DNA of 64,000 bases from Collybia mongolica (GCA_013420905.1 JAAXNY010000005.1:3534001-3598000), one strand, 5' to 3'; shown: positions 13,619 to 26,782, numbered from the stretch's first letter. The notes: generated by a model from the sequence alone, not told the origin. Made by a program: numbers and translations.

Positions 13619-15190
13619 ATGGCTTCCAGTCCTGCCATGGGAGAGCCTTCAGGGGGGTTGGGTGAACGGCTACCTGGTGACGACCAGTCTTGTGAACTTC
13701 TCGGACCAACAGCTCTCGTAAGCCCAATTCTCACCTCTATGTATCCTTCTCATTGGTACATTCGTTTTTCGCAGATTGTGCAGGGTGTCCTGGGTGTTTT
13801 GGTTATTCTATCCCTGGTATACAAGAGACATAGAGAGAAACCCATGCGCCCGTGGAGGATATGGTCCGTAAATTGCGTCGTCTGTCGCATAACCGCGTTG
13901 ATGTGGGACTGTACTTTAAAGGCTCTTTGACGTGTCTAAGCAAGTCGTAGGGCAAATGTTTGTTCATGGAGCTAACGTCTTCGTATCTGGGTTGGTTTCC
14001 GAGCATACTTCCGGAAACGCGTGCGTGTTCTATTTCCTGCACATCCTCCTCGACACCACTCTAGGTAGGACAAATATCCGGGTTTATAAGGGCAGAACCT
14101 AATGTGTAAACTTCCTAGGTGTTGCTTTTATCTATCTAATTCTACGCGTCCTTACGCACGTATTCTCGGAGAGACTCCACTTTCAAGGATTTGAATCCGG
14201 AATCTACGGGAACCCGCCTTCTTTCAAATATTGGGCTCGTCAAGCAGCTCTCTATGTGCTTTCCCTAACGACTATGAAGCTACTTGTCATAACTCTACTA
14301 TCACTGTTTCCGTGGCTTTTCAAAGCTGGAGAGTGGCTTCTCAGTTGGACTTGGACTGGGGAAGGAGATTCATTACAAGTTATTTTGTGCGTATGGCAAT
14401 TTTACACCAAGCTTGAAATTGCTGAGGCACTCGCGATCATAGCACAATGGGCGTCTTTCCTATCACCATGAACATATTGCAATTCTGGCTCATTGACTCA
14501 ATTGTCAAAGCATCTAATCCGACCTCGGTCACATCGGACTCAGAAATCTCTGGCCTTTATCCTGATCGCGAGCCTCTTTTTCTTGCCTCAGACGATGATG
14601 ATGACCAAGATCCGGGTTACCGCCCACGAGACCTCGAAAATCCCCGAGCGGGTGCGCGCTCGCACTCACCAAGGCATTCCAATGACAAACCATATTCAAG
14701 TATCTCGCCCACGACTCCAGAGGAGTACAAGTCATTGAACGCGAATGCAAGTACATCTGACCAACAAGGAAGCCACTCATACCCCCCAAGCCTTTCCAAT
14801 AGCATGTCATCTATGTCGTCAAACCAAAATAGCATAACTCCGAAGCCCGCTAAGAATTTACTCAAAAAGGCAAACCGGCGAGCAGCACCTGCTCCTCTCA
14901 GCCTGCGCATTGCACATCAACCCGCTGTCAACTCCCCATCCCTCTCCGCAGGAATATCAGCAGGGCAGGAAGCCGTACTTCACATGCCAATGATACCGAT
15001 TGTTGCGCCTATACTAAAAGTCAGTGTGGCAACGGAATCAAATTATGCATGGGCGGAGACATGGGAGGATTCCGACGACTGGGCGAATCGAGTGGGTGAG
15101 GAAGAATGGACAGGGCGGAGGATCGAACAGAAGAAAGATACCCTGAACAGTACATGGGACAACAATCCTGTGATTCATGTGAGCTCATAG
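13619..15190 (+). CDS. STIMATE-type vacuolar membrane protein
   Basis: Exons join as 13619-13717, then segments resuming near 13775, 13921, 14120 and 14456, ending at the TAG at 15188-15190. The N-terminus contains CELLGP and a membrane segment IVQGVLGVLVILSLVYKR followed by KPMRPWRIW. Next come FDVSKQVVGQMFVHGANVF, VSGL, GNACVFYFLHILLDTTLGV, a long hydrophobic region (AALYVLSLTTMKLLVITLL) and FPITMNILQFWLIDSIVKAS, the order seen in the STIMATE (TMEM110-like) family. Yeast-type members are vacuolar membrane proteins; the animal protein acts at ER-plasma membrane contact sites. The last third (from about 14530) is a soluble, serine- and aspartate-rich tail. The function in this fungus is inferred from family only. 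Confidence 0.8.
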
Positions 15191-15522
15191 CATTTTCGCG
15201 TAATTTGGAGGCTCTTTGTACACTATTGATAGACTAGTAATACTTTTACATATTAGGAAGGGAGCTTATCATTGCGACGGTGAAGAATCATGCCTTGAAA
15301 CACGCTTGCTGTATCTATGATGGATCATTAAAAATATTGCTTGACGTATGTAGTGACAGTAATATTCTTTTAGGGTGTGCAGGACGTGTGCCTGAAGCAC
15401 ACGGCCAGGGTTCGGACATCCACGTGCCGTTGACGCGTCTTTGTTAAAAAACACACTGGCAAGTACAATACGTTTCTCTTTCGCCCCCTCCTCACACGTC
15501 GGCGATTTTTCTGTCACCAATT
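15191..15522. other. Intergenic, no gene seen
   Basis: 332 bp between the STIMATE-type gene and the DUF2009 gene in the same direction; expected to hold a terminator and a promoter. A pyrimidine-rich stretch (CGTTTCTCTTTCGCCCCCTC) lies about 45-60 bp before the next ATG. Confidence 0.4.
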
Positions 15523-17705
15523 ATGTCAGAACCATTATCATCCCCCGAAGCTACTGTGGCAAACTCTTCTGAATCCACCCTTAAAATTCCTGCTTTTTCT
15601 CTTGAAAACATACTCGGAGAGAATCATGATGCGATCGAGCACCCAGGAATTAAGGGAGCACCCGCAACTGGCTGGGATGAGGAATTACCAGAGGTTGGTG
15701 CTCTAGAGGGATTTTGTATAGAGTGTGAAGGTGAGAAGATATAAAGTAGTACCAATAATGTACCCATTCACCAACACCATTCGTATCGGAAGATCAACCT
15801 GCGCAAGTTTCTTGCGAAACGTGTGCCGATGCATATTGTGAAGTCTGTTTCGCCGCACAACATCGGAAAGGGTCAAGAAAACGTCATGCCGTCAAACCGC
15901 TCGCTGGAAACAAAGAGAAAAAGCAAAAGCCCAATGGCATCTCCGCCCACGATGCTACGAACGGTGTTAACCCAGTGAGTGCCCGTTTATACTCGATGAC
16001 AATCATCTGTAAACTCTTGTCATAGCAGATGGATGTTGAAGATGCCGAGGGTGATGGTGACTCCGATGACGAGGAGTGGGAACGAGTTGCGGCAGGGCCC
16101 TCAAGCGAGATAGTTGGCGCACAACCAGCTGTTGGCGCAAAAGTAGGAGAGTGGTTTGTGGAACGTTCGAAATTTATCCCTCTGCGCCTTACCATCATGG
16201 AACGCAAGTACCTTCGTCTTCTGGAAGCCGCTCTTTCTGTTTCCGAATATACCGATAAAATCGATACACTCGGCTTTGGCTTGAGCAAAGCAAAACGCAT
16301 CGTCCACCAAATTCGAGAGCTTTGCGCTATAATGTCTGGACTTCTCCTTTCTGCGGATTATAAACAAGGGCAAGAGCTCTTTTCAGATCGTGACTTTCAG
16401 GCTAATGCTGAATTTTACCAACAAATTTTCGAACTTGGTAGACGACACAAAATTATGAACCCAGATAAAATGCGGACAACGTATGGAAAACTTATCTACC
16501 TTCTCCAGGTTTGTTGATGGTGTTCTAATACCATAACCTTGGGCTAACGGGCTACCTAGGACAGTCAAACACCGGAGGTCAAGGACCTCTTGAGCTTCTC
16601 TCTTGTCCGACCCATCAAAACAGTCCACATGATTTTGGAAGAGCATAATGCCCTTGGACTTCTGCGAGATGATCTTATCACTGTGGCCACAAAGGAGATT
16701 TACTCTGAGGGCCGCCCTCGTCGAGATATACAGAAAGACATCAAAAGCAAGGAACGCGCTATCGAAACCCTTGCATCACGCTATGAACGGCAGGGCCTTT
16801 CGCAAGAAAATATTCGTCAATGTCTGTACTCCATTGGTGATAATCACGCCTTCCTGCGAGCCAATCGCGACCCATGCGAGCGCATGATTATGTTCCTCAA
16901 GGAATATTTTCATCCCACTCAGGCGAAAGACAGCAAAAGGAGTCTTGCAATCCGAAGTGGCAGAGAAGGCGCCAGATTATCTCATGACCATGGAAAACAA
17001 TACGCATATGTATTACAGAGTTTGACTCTTTGGAGAGAGATCTTGCACGGTGAGCAGTGTTGCTCGCTTGTATGGAGAGGCTAAGTCAGGTTTATACTAG
17101 ATATGTTCCATCTCTGGTCTTTGGCGGAGCAAGATCTGCTTGCAGAGAAAGTTCCCTACCGCCTCCGCGATACTGGACAAGGCCTCAACCGTGTCCAAGC
17201 AGCGCCAAAAACGTCCCGCATGATGCATACCATCCTGCACAAAGCACAAAAAAGCGTTGGTACTTGGATTGGATCTAGTGTTATCCATATGGGCGATCAC
17301 AACGTCCCCAATGCATTGATGTTCATCGACAAATACACCCAGATATACCGCATTCTGCTCCCTATCTGCAATACCCTTTCACAGATACCTACTCTCGTTG
17401 CGAAGCCGGCTCTCCGCTCATATATCGATGACGAATTTGGCTCATCCGAGAATCTCATGCGGGAGATCTTGGGTGATTTCTTCCGACATGGCTTTGATGG
17501 CTCTGGAGCCGACAACTTTTTCGACGCCGGCAGTTGTATTGATGGAAGGCTGACCAGCGCCTGGAACTGGTGTGCAAGCCTTGAGAAAAAACGTTACTTC
17601 CCAATCTTTTTATTGACAGGTGGGTCTTAAAAAACTAGATCTCGTGCTGGTTTCATTAACGTGATTGTTACCATAGGGTTTGTCGGTTTTGATGGAGAAT
17701 GGTAG
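15523..17705 (+). CDS. B-box zinc finger/DUF2009 protein (UPF0652 family)
   Basis: Six or so exons give a protein of about 600 residues. A cysteine-rich B-box-like finger spans the first intron: GFCIECE before it, then VSCETCADAYCEVCFAAQHR and KGSRKRHAVKP after it. A long conserved DUF2009 region follows, with FIPLRLTIMERKYLRLLEAA, RIVHQIRELCAIMSGLL, NPDKMRTTYGKLIYLLQD, ARLSHDHGKQYAYVLQSLTL, IHMGDHNVPNALMFIDKY and the characteristic end TGFVGFDGEW. S. pombe C22H10.08 belongs to this family; its biochemical role is unknown to me. The acidic stretch MDVEDAEGDGDSDDEEWE separates finger and core. It is convergent with the eIF3m gene, with 146 bp between stop codons. No break is seen. Confidence 0.87.
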
Positions 17706-17851
17706 ATGGGTTTACGCTTATATGGAGTTTTCGTTACATATGCTGTGGTAACAAATAGATCTCTTGCTTTCAGATTCTTCAACTTCGAGGGCTTCACAAA
17801 CTATCAGCTTTCACCTGTGCTCTGAATGGTAGAAGGTAAGGTATATACAAA

Positions 17852-19416
17852 TCAATTCGCGTTTTGAGACTGCCCATGTCCACCCTGTCTCCTTGCGTTT
17901 GCAACGACCTCCAAGACCCCGGCAAGACCAGACTTCCAGGCCACTAATCGCTTTTCGAGGACTTCCCATTGTTCTTTTTCAAAAGTTCTCGCAGTTGCCC
18001 GTGTGATGTGGAGACTTTGCGTTGTTTGGGATAGCTTTCCCCATAGAAGGCCTGCCCGGATAACTAAACGATGTCAAGGAAGAGTGAGTAAACAAAATGA
18101 TCATATGGTGAAAATCTATTTTTACCATCAATGGCCCATTTCTCGACATCCGCAGATTCGACCTGCAGAGCCTCCGCAATCTTGGAATACGGAAGATTGT
18201 GCCCAACGTGTGTGAAGGCGAGGGATGCGAGGGTAAGGAGGCGGATTTTTCTTTCAACTTGCGTCCGGTCTAGCTCTGAGGAGAAGCTTAACATAGGCAG
18301 ATGAATTTCAACGTTAACAGCATACTGTATTTCTCCAGAGCACCTGGGTGAGAGTCCTCCCAGGCCTTGAAATCCGTGAGACCATCGTTGAGGAATATTT
18401 GAAGGAGAGAAAATAACTCGTGGTTTTTGGCAGCGATTATTGCATCAAGTTTGAAAAGAGGGTCGAAATCGAAAATCAAAGGAAGTCGAATAGCTGTTGC
18501 AATGACCTCAACGGCAGCCTCTTGAGCGGTAGACGAAGTCGAGGGTAGGGATCGCACGTATGATAGCGAGTATTCGTATGCTTTTGCACTGTAGATTTAA
18601 TAAGTAAGTTACATGACCATGACCACAGCCGCTGGAGAAAAACACACGGTTGGCCTGATTGTCGGTATGCATCGACGATGCTTTTCAAGAATTCTGATTT
18701 CTCCTCTGAGGAGATATCCCATTCTGACAGCCATTTTTCAACATCGGTGCGAGAGAGTTGCAGAGCCTCTAGGTCATCATTGGCGACGGCTATTTTCAGT
18801 AGGGAATTGTAAACTGCGAGTCGTAGAGGAGATGTCCGAGGAATAGCATTGAAGAGATTCGAAAGGCTGGAGATGCAAAGTCGTCAGAAACTGGGGTCAT
18901 TATAAGAGATTTTTCGAACATGTGGTATTTGATGGAGGGGCGCTCGGATGGCGCAGACGAAATTGTATCTAGCACTGAGGTGAGGTATTGCTTCGCTTCT
19001 GGCGTTTCTGGCGCGTGAAGCGTGAATAAGTGAGAGTAGATTAGGTTAAAAAAACCCTCAATTTCTACCCAATCAGCTTAGCGTTGAATTATACGCGAGT
19101 TGTGCAAATAACATACCTCTCTCCGAACCGTCGCCAAGGCCCTTTACCTCTGAAAGAACCATGCCAAAGATCTTCCTTCGTCGTTGCTCATCCTCTTCAA
19201 GAGGTTTGTGTCCCTCCTCTGTTTTCAAGGCATCTTGGAAAGGACGAATAAATGCGCCACGTTCCTCCTCCGATCGATTTCGAACGATATAGTTCACCAA
19301 CTCTTGGATCTATCACTCCTAATTTTGAGAATTCAGGTGTAATATTGTGAGATACTTCACACCTGCTCCTCGAACGTTCCTTCCGCGAACACAGATACAG
19401 AATCTGTTCCAGCCAT
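17852..19416 (-). CDS. Translation initiation factor eIF3 subunit M
   Basis: Start MAGTDSVSVFAEGTFEEQ (19416), then an intron and IQELVNYIVRNRSEEERGAF, PLEEDEQRRRKIFGMVLSEV, PLRLAVYNSLLKIAVANDDL, LKSIVDAYRQSGQP, TAIRLPLIFDFDPLF and a C-terminal PCI/winged-helix module (LTLASLAFTHVGHNLPYSK, IAEALQVESADVEKWAIDG) ending near QSQNAN at 17852. This order matches fungal eIF3m, which helps assemble eIF3 on the 40S subunit. About eight short introns interrupt it; joins were read by eye. It faces the first sedolisin gene divergently across 495 bp and converges on the DUF2009 gene. Confidence 0.88.
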
Positions 19417-19911
19417 TGCGTTACTGATAAAGTCGTGTTCAAAAATTCCAAAACTCTGGAAGCTGTTGCACAACATGGACAAATACTCCAAAGGCATGAC
19501 GGATCGGAACTCGGGACCTTTTCAGTTCTTTGCCTTCCTTCTGCAAAGCTCCGACCACCGCAGATCACTCGGGGTCAGCACCCTTTAAGTGATGAAGGCA
19601 CCTTGAGTTTTCAAACTGGACCTCGTGATGAACATTTCTTTGATGAGTTATTCAAGAATGGCGCATCTAGGTCGTGCCGGGTCAGAGACAACCCCATAGG
19701 CCGTGGCCATGGTTGCGGGTTTGTGCGTGGAAAGCATAACCGCGACATCTGGCAGAAGCTAGCGCACGTAGACCGGTTTAAAGGGGTCGAAACACATGGT
19801 TCTTTCGCTTCTCTCGTTTAACTTACGGGGTTGCAAGGTACTGCCCTTCTTATCCTTGTTATATATATGGCTATCAGTTGATTGTTGACGCGCATCAAGG
19901 GCGACTCTACC
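19417..19911. promoter_or_regulatory. Divergent spacer eIF3m / sedolisin 1 with TATA-like element
   Basis: 495 bp with no convincing gene; an open frame of 128 codons on the plus strand lies partly antisense to the eIF3m first exon and has no recognisable features. A TATATATAT run at 19860-19868 sits about 44 bp before the sedolisin ATG, a plausible TATA box for a regulated secreted protease. Confidence 0.45.
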
Positions 19912-22412
19912 ATGAAGTTTCTCTTCGTTCATATCCTCGCCTTAGTTCTCTCCTCATCGTTAGTCTGGGCGGCTCCTCCGAATGCATGGGCTCTTAAAGT
20001 GAAAGAGACCGTGGCGTCTCCACGCGGATGGGTCAAACTCGGCCCTGCCCCCGCTGACCACGAAATTGAACTTCGCATCGGTCTTCCTCAACCAAACTTC
20101 CCTGTTTTGGAACAACATTTGTATGAAGTGAGCAACCCGGAACACCCCCGTTATGGTGCCCATTTGTCCAAAGCGGAGGTCGAGGAACTTGTGGCTCCTC
20201 ATCAGGATAGCATCGATGCCATTGATAAGTGGTTGGGAGCACATGGTTTAGATGACACCGCTCTTATCCGCTCACCCGCGAAGGACTGGGTAACATTTAA
20301 GGTCCCAGTGACCTTGGCAGAGAGGATGCTGGACACCGTAGGTCGCTTTGCTCATCCAAGATTCCTGCATGATCTCATATTTTGGACAGACGTATCATGT
20401 CTGGAAACATGTATCTAGTGGAGCACATCTCGTCCGCACCACTAGCTATAGTCTCCCTGAAAATGTCTATCATCATGTTGACGTTATCCAACCTACGACG
20501 ATGTTCGCTCTATGGAAAGGATTGAAATCCACGCTTCATTTCGAGGATCACATCGAAGAACATTCCATTGCGAATACAATCGCTCCTTTAACAAGTGTTG
20601 CTTCAGGTGCTGTCAAGGTTGACCCAGCATGTAATGTTTCAATAACTATCAGCTGCATCCAACAACTTTACAACGTTGGTGGATATATCCCAAAAGCTAC
20701 GGAAAAAAACAAGATCGGGATCACCGGATATCTCGAGCAATTTGCGAACATTCAAGATTTGCAGTCCTTCTATGCTGATCAGCGCCCTGATGCCTTAAAC
20801 TCAACCTTCAAGTTCGTATCTGTGAAGGGTAAATACAATTGATTTGTTTGTATATCAACACGGGCTCATGTTGCTGGTGTTATCCTTAGGTGGATTAAAT
20901 AGCCAGAATCTGTCGGAGGCCGGACTTGAAGCTAATCTTGATGTCCAATTTGCTTTTGGACTATCATATCCTACTCCAGCTACATTTTGGTCGACGGCTG
21001 GTCGCCCACCTTTCAAGCCAGATTTAGGCACACCAACTAACACCAACGGTTTGTCTCTCCCTGGCCCCATGGTGCACCTATCTAATGTGTCCCCTTAGAA
21101 CCATACACAGATGTCGGTATTGACGGATACTGTGTGAGGCCTAGCTAACTTGATTTACCCCAGTGGGTAGATTATGTCCTCTCTCACGGAGACGTACCTC
21201 AGTCTATCTCAACCAGCTATGGCGATTCTGAGCAGACAGGTATTTCAAAAACATATTATCAGTGTATATTAAGACCTGATTTCTATATCTGTAGTGCCTG
21301 AATCGTATGCACTCCGTGCTTGTGGTGGCTTTGCTCAGCTTGGTAAATAGCATATATTTCTCGTATCACTCCAACTAACATACATCTTAGGTGCACGGGG
21401 GGTTTCGCTTTTATTCTCGTCTGGAGATGGAGGTGTAGGTGACGGCAATCCTGACCCTGTTACACAGGAATGCCTGACAAATGACGGGCGTAATATAACC
21501 CGCTTTATTCCCCTCTTTCCTGCTGGGTAAGCTCATAATTCGGTGTTTCAGACCATTGCACTCATATCTTTAGCCTAGTTGCCCATAGTAATGAAATTTG
21601 TTCTGATTGCGTGTTATCTTACTCATGTTCTATCCAAGCGTCACGGCTGTTGGTGGCACCGTCAATGTTCCTGAAATTGCTGTGTTCTTCTCCGGTGGAG
21701 GTTTCAGTGACTATGTTGGTTATATTTATTGGTATCCTAGCTACTATTTAACTCATTATCTCGGTTAGTTCCCTCGACCCTGGTACCAGGACCGTGTGGT
21801 CAAGAAATACCTTGAAAAACTTCCCCAAGGCACATATGAGGGGCTTTTCAACAGGTATTATTATCTCAGTTATATATGATTATTATCCTGCTTACCACCA
21901 CCTAATCTTATCAAACTATAGGGGAGGACGGGTATTACTCTGTCCACTGTCGCTGGGTCTGCATGCTTACTTTGATTTCAGGCGATCCCAGACGTTGCTG
22001 CACAGGGCCGCAGATTCCGAATCTTCTGGAAAGGCAGCATCATCTCTATCGGTGGAACCTCGGCTTCTGCACCCACTTTCGCTGCGATTGTGGCGTTGTT
22101 GAACGATGCTCGTCTCGCCAAACACTTGCCTCCCCTGGGATTCTTGAATCCTCTCCTGTACACCAAAGGGCTAGAAGGTGCCTTTAATGACATTACGGAA
22201 GGAAACAACCCTGGCTGTGGTACGTCTGGCTTCAATGTAAGAGATACTTTTTCTACAATCTACATGATCATTAATCAACCTTTATAGGCTACTCAAGGTT
22301 GGGACCCAGGTGAGTTTTCGCAATGGTAATGTCGAGACTGTACTCATTCAGTGTGTTAGTCACGGGTCTCGGAACACCGAACTTTGGGAAATTGAAGAAG
22401 TTGCTGACCTGA
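19912..22412 (+). CDS. Sedolisin-family (S53) tripeptidyl peptidase, copy 1
   Basis: Ten or more exons encode a secreted serine-carboxyl peptidase. The signal peptide starts at [20 protein letters not shown] (ATG 19912). A pro-kumamolisin prodomain follows ([29 protein letters not shown]). The catalytic domain shows the E-x3-D pair in [15 protein letters not shown], the oxyanion aspartate region [11 protein letters not shown], and the nucleophile serine in [21 protein letters not shown] calcium-site-like end has GFNAT and [20 protein letters not shown] with the stop at 22410-22412. These enzymes work extracellularly at acid pH, removing tripeptides from protein substrates. The copy is intact as far as splice sites can be read. 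It is followed at 540 bp by a close paralogue in the same orientation, so a tandem duplication is evident. Confidence 0.88.
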
Positions 22413-22951
22413 GTACATTCCCGCTTGTACACTGCACTGTCTTCTGCTACCTTGTGGCGATTTCTCACGTAGCACAAATAACATCTCTTTATTCCCGAAA
22501 GTTTGGAATTTCGAAGGGGTGAAAAGCGTCGGCAAGCCTTCGTCCGTGGTTACGGTGGCATACTTTGCATCACACATTCGCTGTGATCTCAGGCCACCCT
22601 TCGCGAGCTACTCACAGCACATGGTTACTGATAAGAGGTAAACTGCACAAAAATCACGGTTACTCCCTCTGAAACCCCCATAGCTGATCGCTCATTCGTG
22701 ATCCAATAAACAGACGGTTGTTGGGACTGGCCTCAAATCCATCATATAAGTTAACTTTACCAACTCAAATAACCATATGCTTTACAACCTCGGAACTAAA
22801 GATAGCCGTGAGACCAACACGCGTGGTCATTCATACGGACCATGGTCGTTTTCCGCATCGTGGGATGGATGCCGACCCCGGATGCCTGCTTCCCTTTTCT
22901 ACACTATAAAGGCAGGGACAGAAGAGATGGGTCATCTTATCGAGACTCAGG
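22413..22951. promoter_or_regulatory. Spacer between tandem sedolisins with TATA box
   Basis: No gene seen in 539 bp. TATAAA at 22915-22920, in the context ACACTATAAAGGCAGG, lies 32 bp before the ATG of copy 2 and is the best TATA box in the window; it suggests independent, regulated transcription of the second copy. Confidence 0.55.
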
Positions 22952-25520
22952 ATGCGAAGTCAAACCCTCTGCGGATTACTCTTTATCCTCTCTTGTACTT
23001 CGTCCGGCGGTGCCTGGGCAGTACCTGCAAAGGCATACGCCCACAAAGTCAAAGAAAGTGTTGCCCCTCCTCGTGGGTGGGTCAAGCATAGCGTCGCACC
23101 AGACCATAACATTGTTCTTCGGATCGGGCTTCCTCAGCCAAATTTTCCTACCTTGGAGAAGCATTTATATGAAGTGAGCGACCCCGACCACGAACGATAT
23201 GGCGCACATCTATCCAAGGAAGAGGTCGAAAGTCTGGTAGCCCCGCATCAAGAGAGCATCAACCTAGTGAACGAATGGCTTGAGACGCATGGCATCCAGG
23301 AGAATGATCTTATTCGTTCCCCAGCTAAAGATTGGGTGACGTTAAGAATCCCAATCCGGCTGGCTGAAAAAATGCTCGATACGGTAAGCAATCTTTCAAG
23401 AGCGATATCATATGTATATATACTCATATAATCGGTGTTCCGACTTGCTAGACATACCATGTTTGGAAGCACACTGCCAGTGGTGATGCTATGGTCCGCA
23501 CTACGAGTTACAGCCTCCCAAGCAATCTTCATGATCATGTTGAGGTTGTGCAGCCTACCACGATGTTTGGGAGATTTAAAAGATCAGCGTCCACCATTTC
23601 TTGGCCCGAAGAATCTGATACAACGGACCTGCAAAATTTACCGCCTATCGTTGACACGGTTTCTGGGACTAAGGTAGATGCAAGCTGCAATACTACCATT
23701 ACAATCACTTGCCTTCAACAACTCTACAACGCTGTTGGATTTAAGCCATCAAGTAGGGGAAACTCTGTTGGGATTACCGGCTACCTTGAGGAATTTGCGA
23801 ACATCGAAGACCTGCAATCATTCTATGCAGATCAACGACCAGATGCTCTGAACTCTTCATTCAAGTTCTTTTCTGTAAAAGGCTTGTTCACCTCAACTTT
23901 TTCGGAAGACCGCGCCGAAAATTGATACGTTGACTATTGTAGGAGGGCTCAATGACCAGACGTTATCAGAAGCCGGAGCAGAAGCTAATCTTGATGTTCA
24001 ATTTGCCTTTGGCTTGTCCCACCCCATCCCGGTTGGCCTTTGCCTTATACATGTTTTTATGGTTGCTAAGTCTTATATAGGCTACATTCTATTCGACTGC
24101 GGGCCGTCCCCCTTTCATTCCAGATGTAGGAACGCCCACGGACACTAACGAGTTCAGTCCCTGCCGTATATTTTTGCGTTGTGCATATATACTAATTTTT
24201 CCTCAAAAAGACCCTATACAGACTGGCTTGATTTCATCTTATCGCAATCAAACCCACCCTTATCAATCTCAACAAGCTACGGTGACGATGAACAAACAGG
24301 TAGACCTGTTCTGCACCTTTCTTGACATCGGTTTTTATTTTCAACAATATAGTCCCTGAAAGCTTCGCTCGAAGAGCATGCGCAGGCTTCGCGCAGCTTG
24401 GTACGCCTTCGGAAACATTTTATTCAATACATATATTTATCGTCGGTCGCAAGGTGCTCGCGGAGTCTCCCTCATGTTCTCATCAGGAGACGGAGGAGTT
24501 GGCGACAATGATCCGAATCCCGCCACACAGCAGTGCTTTACCAATGATGGTCGAAATATCACGCGATTCATTCCATCATTCCCTGCGTCGTGAGTAGGCT
24601 CTCGTCTGAGGTTGAGTTCAACTGAGCTGATAAATTCCTGCTATTTTGTAATAGCTGTCCATTGTATGTCCATTCCTCTTTTAATCATCCGATTCATAAA
24701 ACTGACAAAATTCCAGCGTTACCACCGTAGGAGGAACTACTAACGTACCGGAAGTAGCTGTGTCACGCTTCTTCTCGGGTGGTGGATTCAGTGATTATGT
24801 GGGCAATCATGTCAACATGTATCCGTCTGCCTTTGGCTTAATCCCAGCTCGTAGTTCCCGCGCCCAGATTATCAGGAAAAAGCTGTAAGCGATTACCTTG
24901 CTGCTCTACCCGAGGGAACCTACAAGGGCCTTTTCAATCCGTACGTTTTTTTGAGATATGCTTGCCGGCAGTTGCCAATTAATGTCTTATCATGACTTGG
25001 TCAGGAACGGCCGAGTGAGTGCTTCTTTAACGATAGTGATCATTTAACGAAGTCGAATCATTTCCAGGCCTTCCCAGACGTTGCTGCCCAGTCCGATCGT
25101 TTCCGCATTTTCTTGTCAGGCCGACCAATATTGATTGGGGGTACCTCTGCATCATCGCCCGCTTTTGCTGGAATTGTGGCACTTCTGAACGATGTTCGGC
25201 TTGCCAACAACCAGCCTCCTCTGGGATTCTTGAACCCTCTTCTCTATTCGAAGGGAGTCAGAGGCTTTAATGACATTACCATTGGTCATAACTCTGGCTG
25301 TGGGACGTTGGGTTTCAACGTAAGTTTTCCACTTCTTTCCTTTTGAATAAAAGAAGTTACAACTAACCGCACATAAACATGCAGGCTACGGTGGGATGGG
25401 ATCCGGGTTAGTCTATATCATCAACAAAAAAACAACATACGATTGCTGATAACCATTCGAACAGTTACCGGACTTGGAACGCCAAACTTTGGGAAGCTCA
25501 GAGAGTTGGTGATATCCTAG
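22952..25520 (+). CDS. Sedolisin-family (S53) tripeptidyl peptidase, copy 2
   Basis: Same architecture and intron positions as the upstream copy. It has a signal peptide ([15 protein letters not shown], cleavage near GGAWAVPA) and a prodomain with [19 protein letters not shown] and [13 protein letters not shown]. The catalytic E/D lie in [17 protein letters not shown], with [13 protein letters not shown] and the nucleophile in [20 protein letters not shown]. It ends with [19 protein letters not shown] and a TAG at 25518-25520. Two cysteines bracket the ITCLQQLYN block in both copies. The reader should note [18 protein letters not shown] here against [16 protein letters not shown] in copy 1, a small insertion. 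It converges on the Tls1-like gene with 92 bp between stops. Confidence 0.88.
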
Positions 25521-25612
25521 GACACAGTCCTGTTGATCTGCAAATGCATTGTTGGTACCCAAAGGGAAATCTGTATAAATACAAGTTTGAAAGCTGAATT
25601 TACTATTTGCGC

Positions 25613-26782
25613 ATTCGCTTTTTAAAGCGTTCCATAACCTGTAGAGCGATGATGAAAACGTGCGATGTATATTTGTATAGTCCAGTACCATTTCGTCCGT
25701 GGCCATTTGTGTTCGTTCCGGGTTAGACCTACGAGGTTGATCTTCCTGGGGTGGCATCCCCATTGCTTCTAATTTTGCATCGCGCAGAATGTCGGAATCA
25801 GATTTCGTCCGGAGGTTAGGTCGGTAAACTGTAAAATCAGTGAGAGACTATAGGTGAGGTAGGAACGAAAATAATACATCGTGATGCAGCGAGATGTTCC
25901 TCGTCGTTGTTTATTCTTCGCCGATCCTGTCTTTCCTCAGCTACAACTCTTTTAGCCTTCTCCGTTTCTTCAATGTTTTTGAGGCGCGCGCTTTTCAGGT
26001 GAACATAATGAGCAGACAGACGGCGCATCGCGTACACGGGACTCACTCCATCCCAAGATCCACCTCTGGGATTGCAGTCAACATCGTAAGACTATTTGTG
26101 ACACTACCCTCTTCCACCGTGGGTCGTTGTTTGTCGACCTTCCAACGATCTGCCAGGCGGTACAAAGCCTCCTGTGGGTCCAGCGGACCGCGATCTTCAT
26201 CATCGGAATCTTCCCGAGGTTTGCTACGGATTTTTAAGTTCTCTTCTATATAAGCCATCCTGTGGTTCAAAATCAGAATGTGCCCATATAGTTTACAGAG
26301 GTACGTACATATGTTTATCGACGTCGAGTGCATTTGTTTGTTGTGTGAAATTGTTGGCTCGAACAACTCTTCGCGCTCTTGCTTCTTTCTCCTCCTCGTC
26401 ACTAAACGGCATGTCAGATAATACGCTATAGAACTCCAACAGCCACGTACTCTTCATCTTCGTTGGCCTCTCTGGGTGCAGAACCTTTCTTCAAGCCACC
26501 TTGCTCTCCTTCCTCCGGCCTAGGACGTTTCTTTCGTTTCTTCGCATCCCCTTTGTTCAACTTGGCCACATCTATCCCTTGCCTAGCTCTCTTCAGCTTC
26601 CGAAGCTCTATCAAATCCGCTAAACTACATCAAATTCAGTTTGGGTCACTTAAGTTGATAAATTCGTTGACGTACGCCAACTGCTCTTCCTGTTCTCCTT
26701 CATTCTCGGAGTTAGCATCGTCTTCCACATCTGGGGACACCTCGCGGACCCGGGGTTGTGGACGGTTTCGTTTTTTTATCAT
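25613..26782 (-). CDS. Tls1/C9orf78 (HCA59) family splicing-associated protein
   Basis: Starts MIKKRNRPQPRVREVSPD (26782), then an acidic stretch and DLIELRKLKRARQGIDVAKL, LKKGSAPREANEDEEYV, MAYIEENLKIRSKPREDSDD, LYRLADRWKVDKQRPTVEEG, SVTNSLTMLTAIPEVDLGME, RLKNIEETEKAKRVVAEE, ASRFYRPNLRTKSDSDILRD, and the basic end VMERFKKRMRK at 25613, reached by a final short exon. This succession matches the hepatocellular-carcinoma-antigen-59 family (S. pombe Tls1), nuclear proteins linked to the spliceosome and to telomere-gene splicing. Around five introns interrupt the gene. It is highly charged and probably disordered. The start follows the conserved basic N-terminus. Confidence 0.85.

Noticed and set aside
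19435..19821. Plus-strand open frame of 128 codons between eIF3m and the first sedolisin
   Set aside because: It is partly antisense to the eIF3m first exon and intron, has no motif or splice support, and lies in a promoter region.
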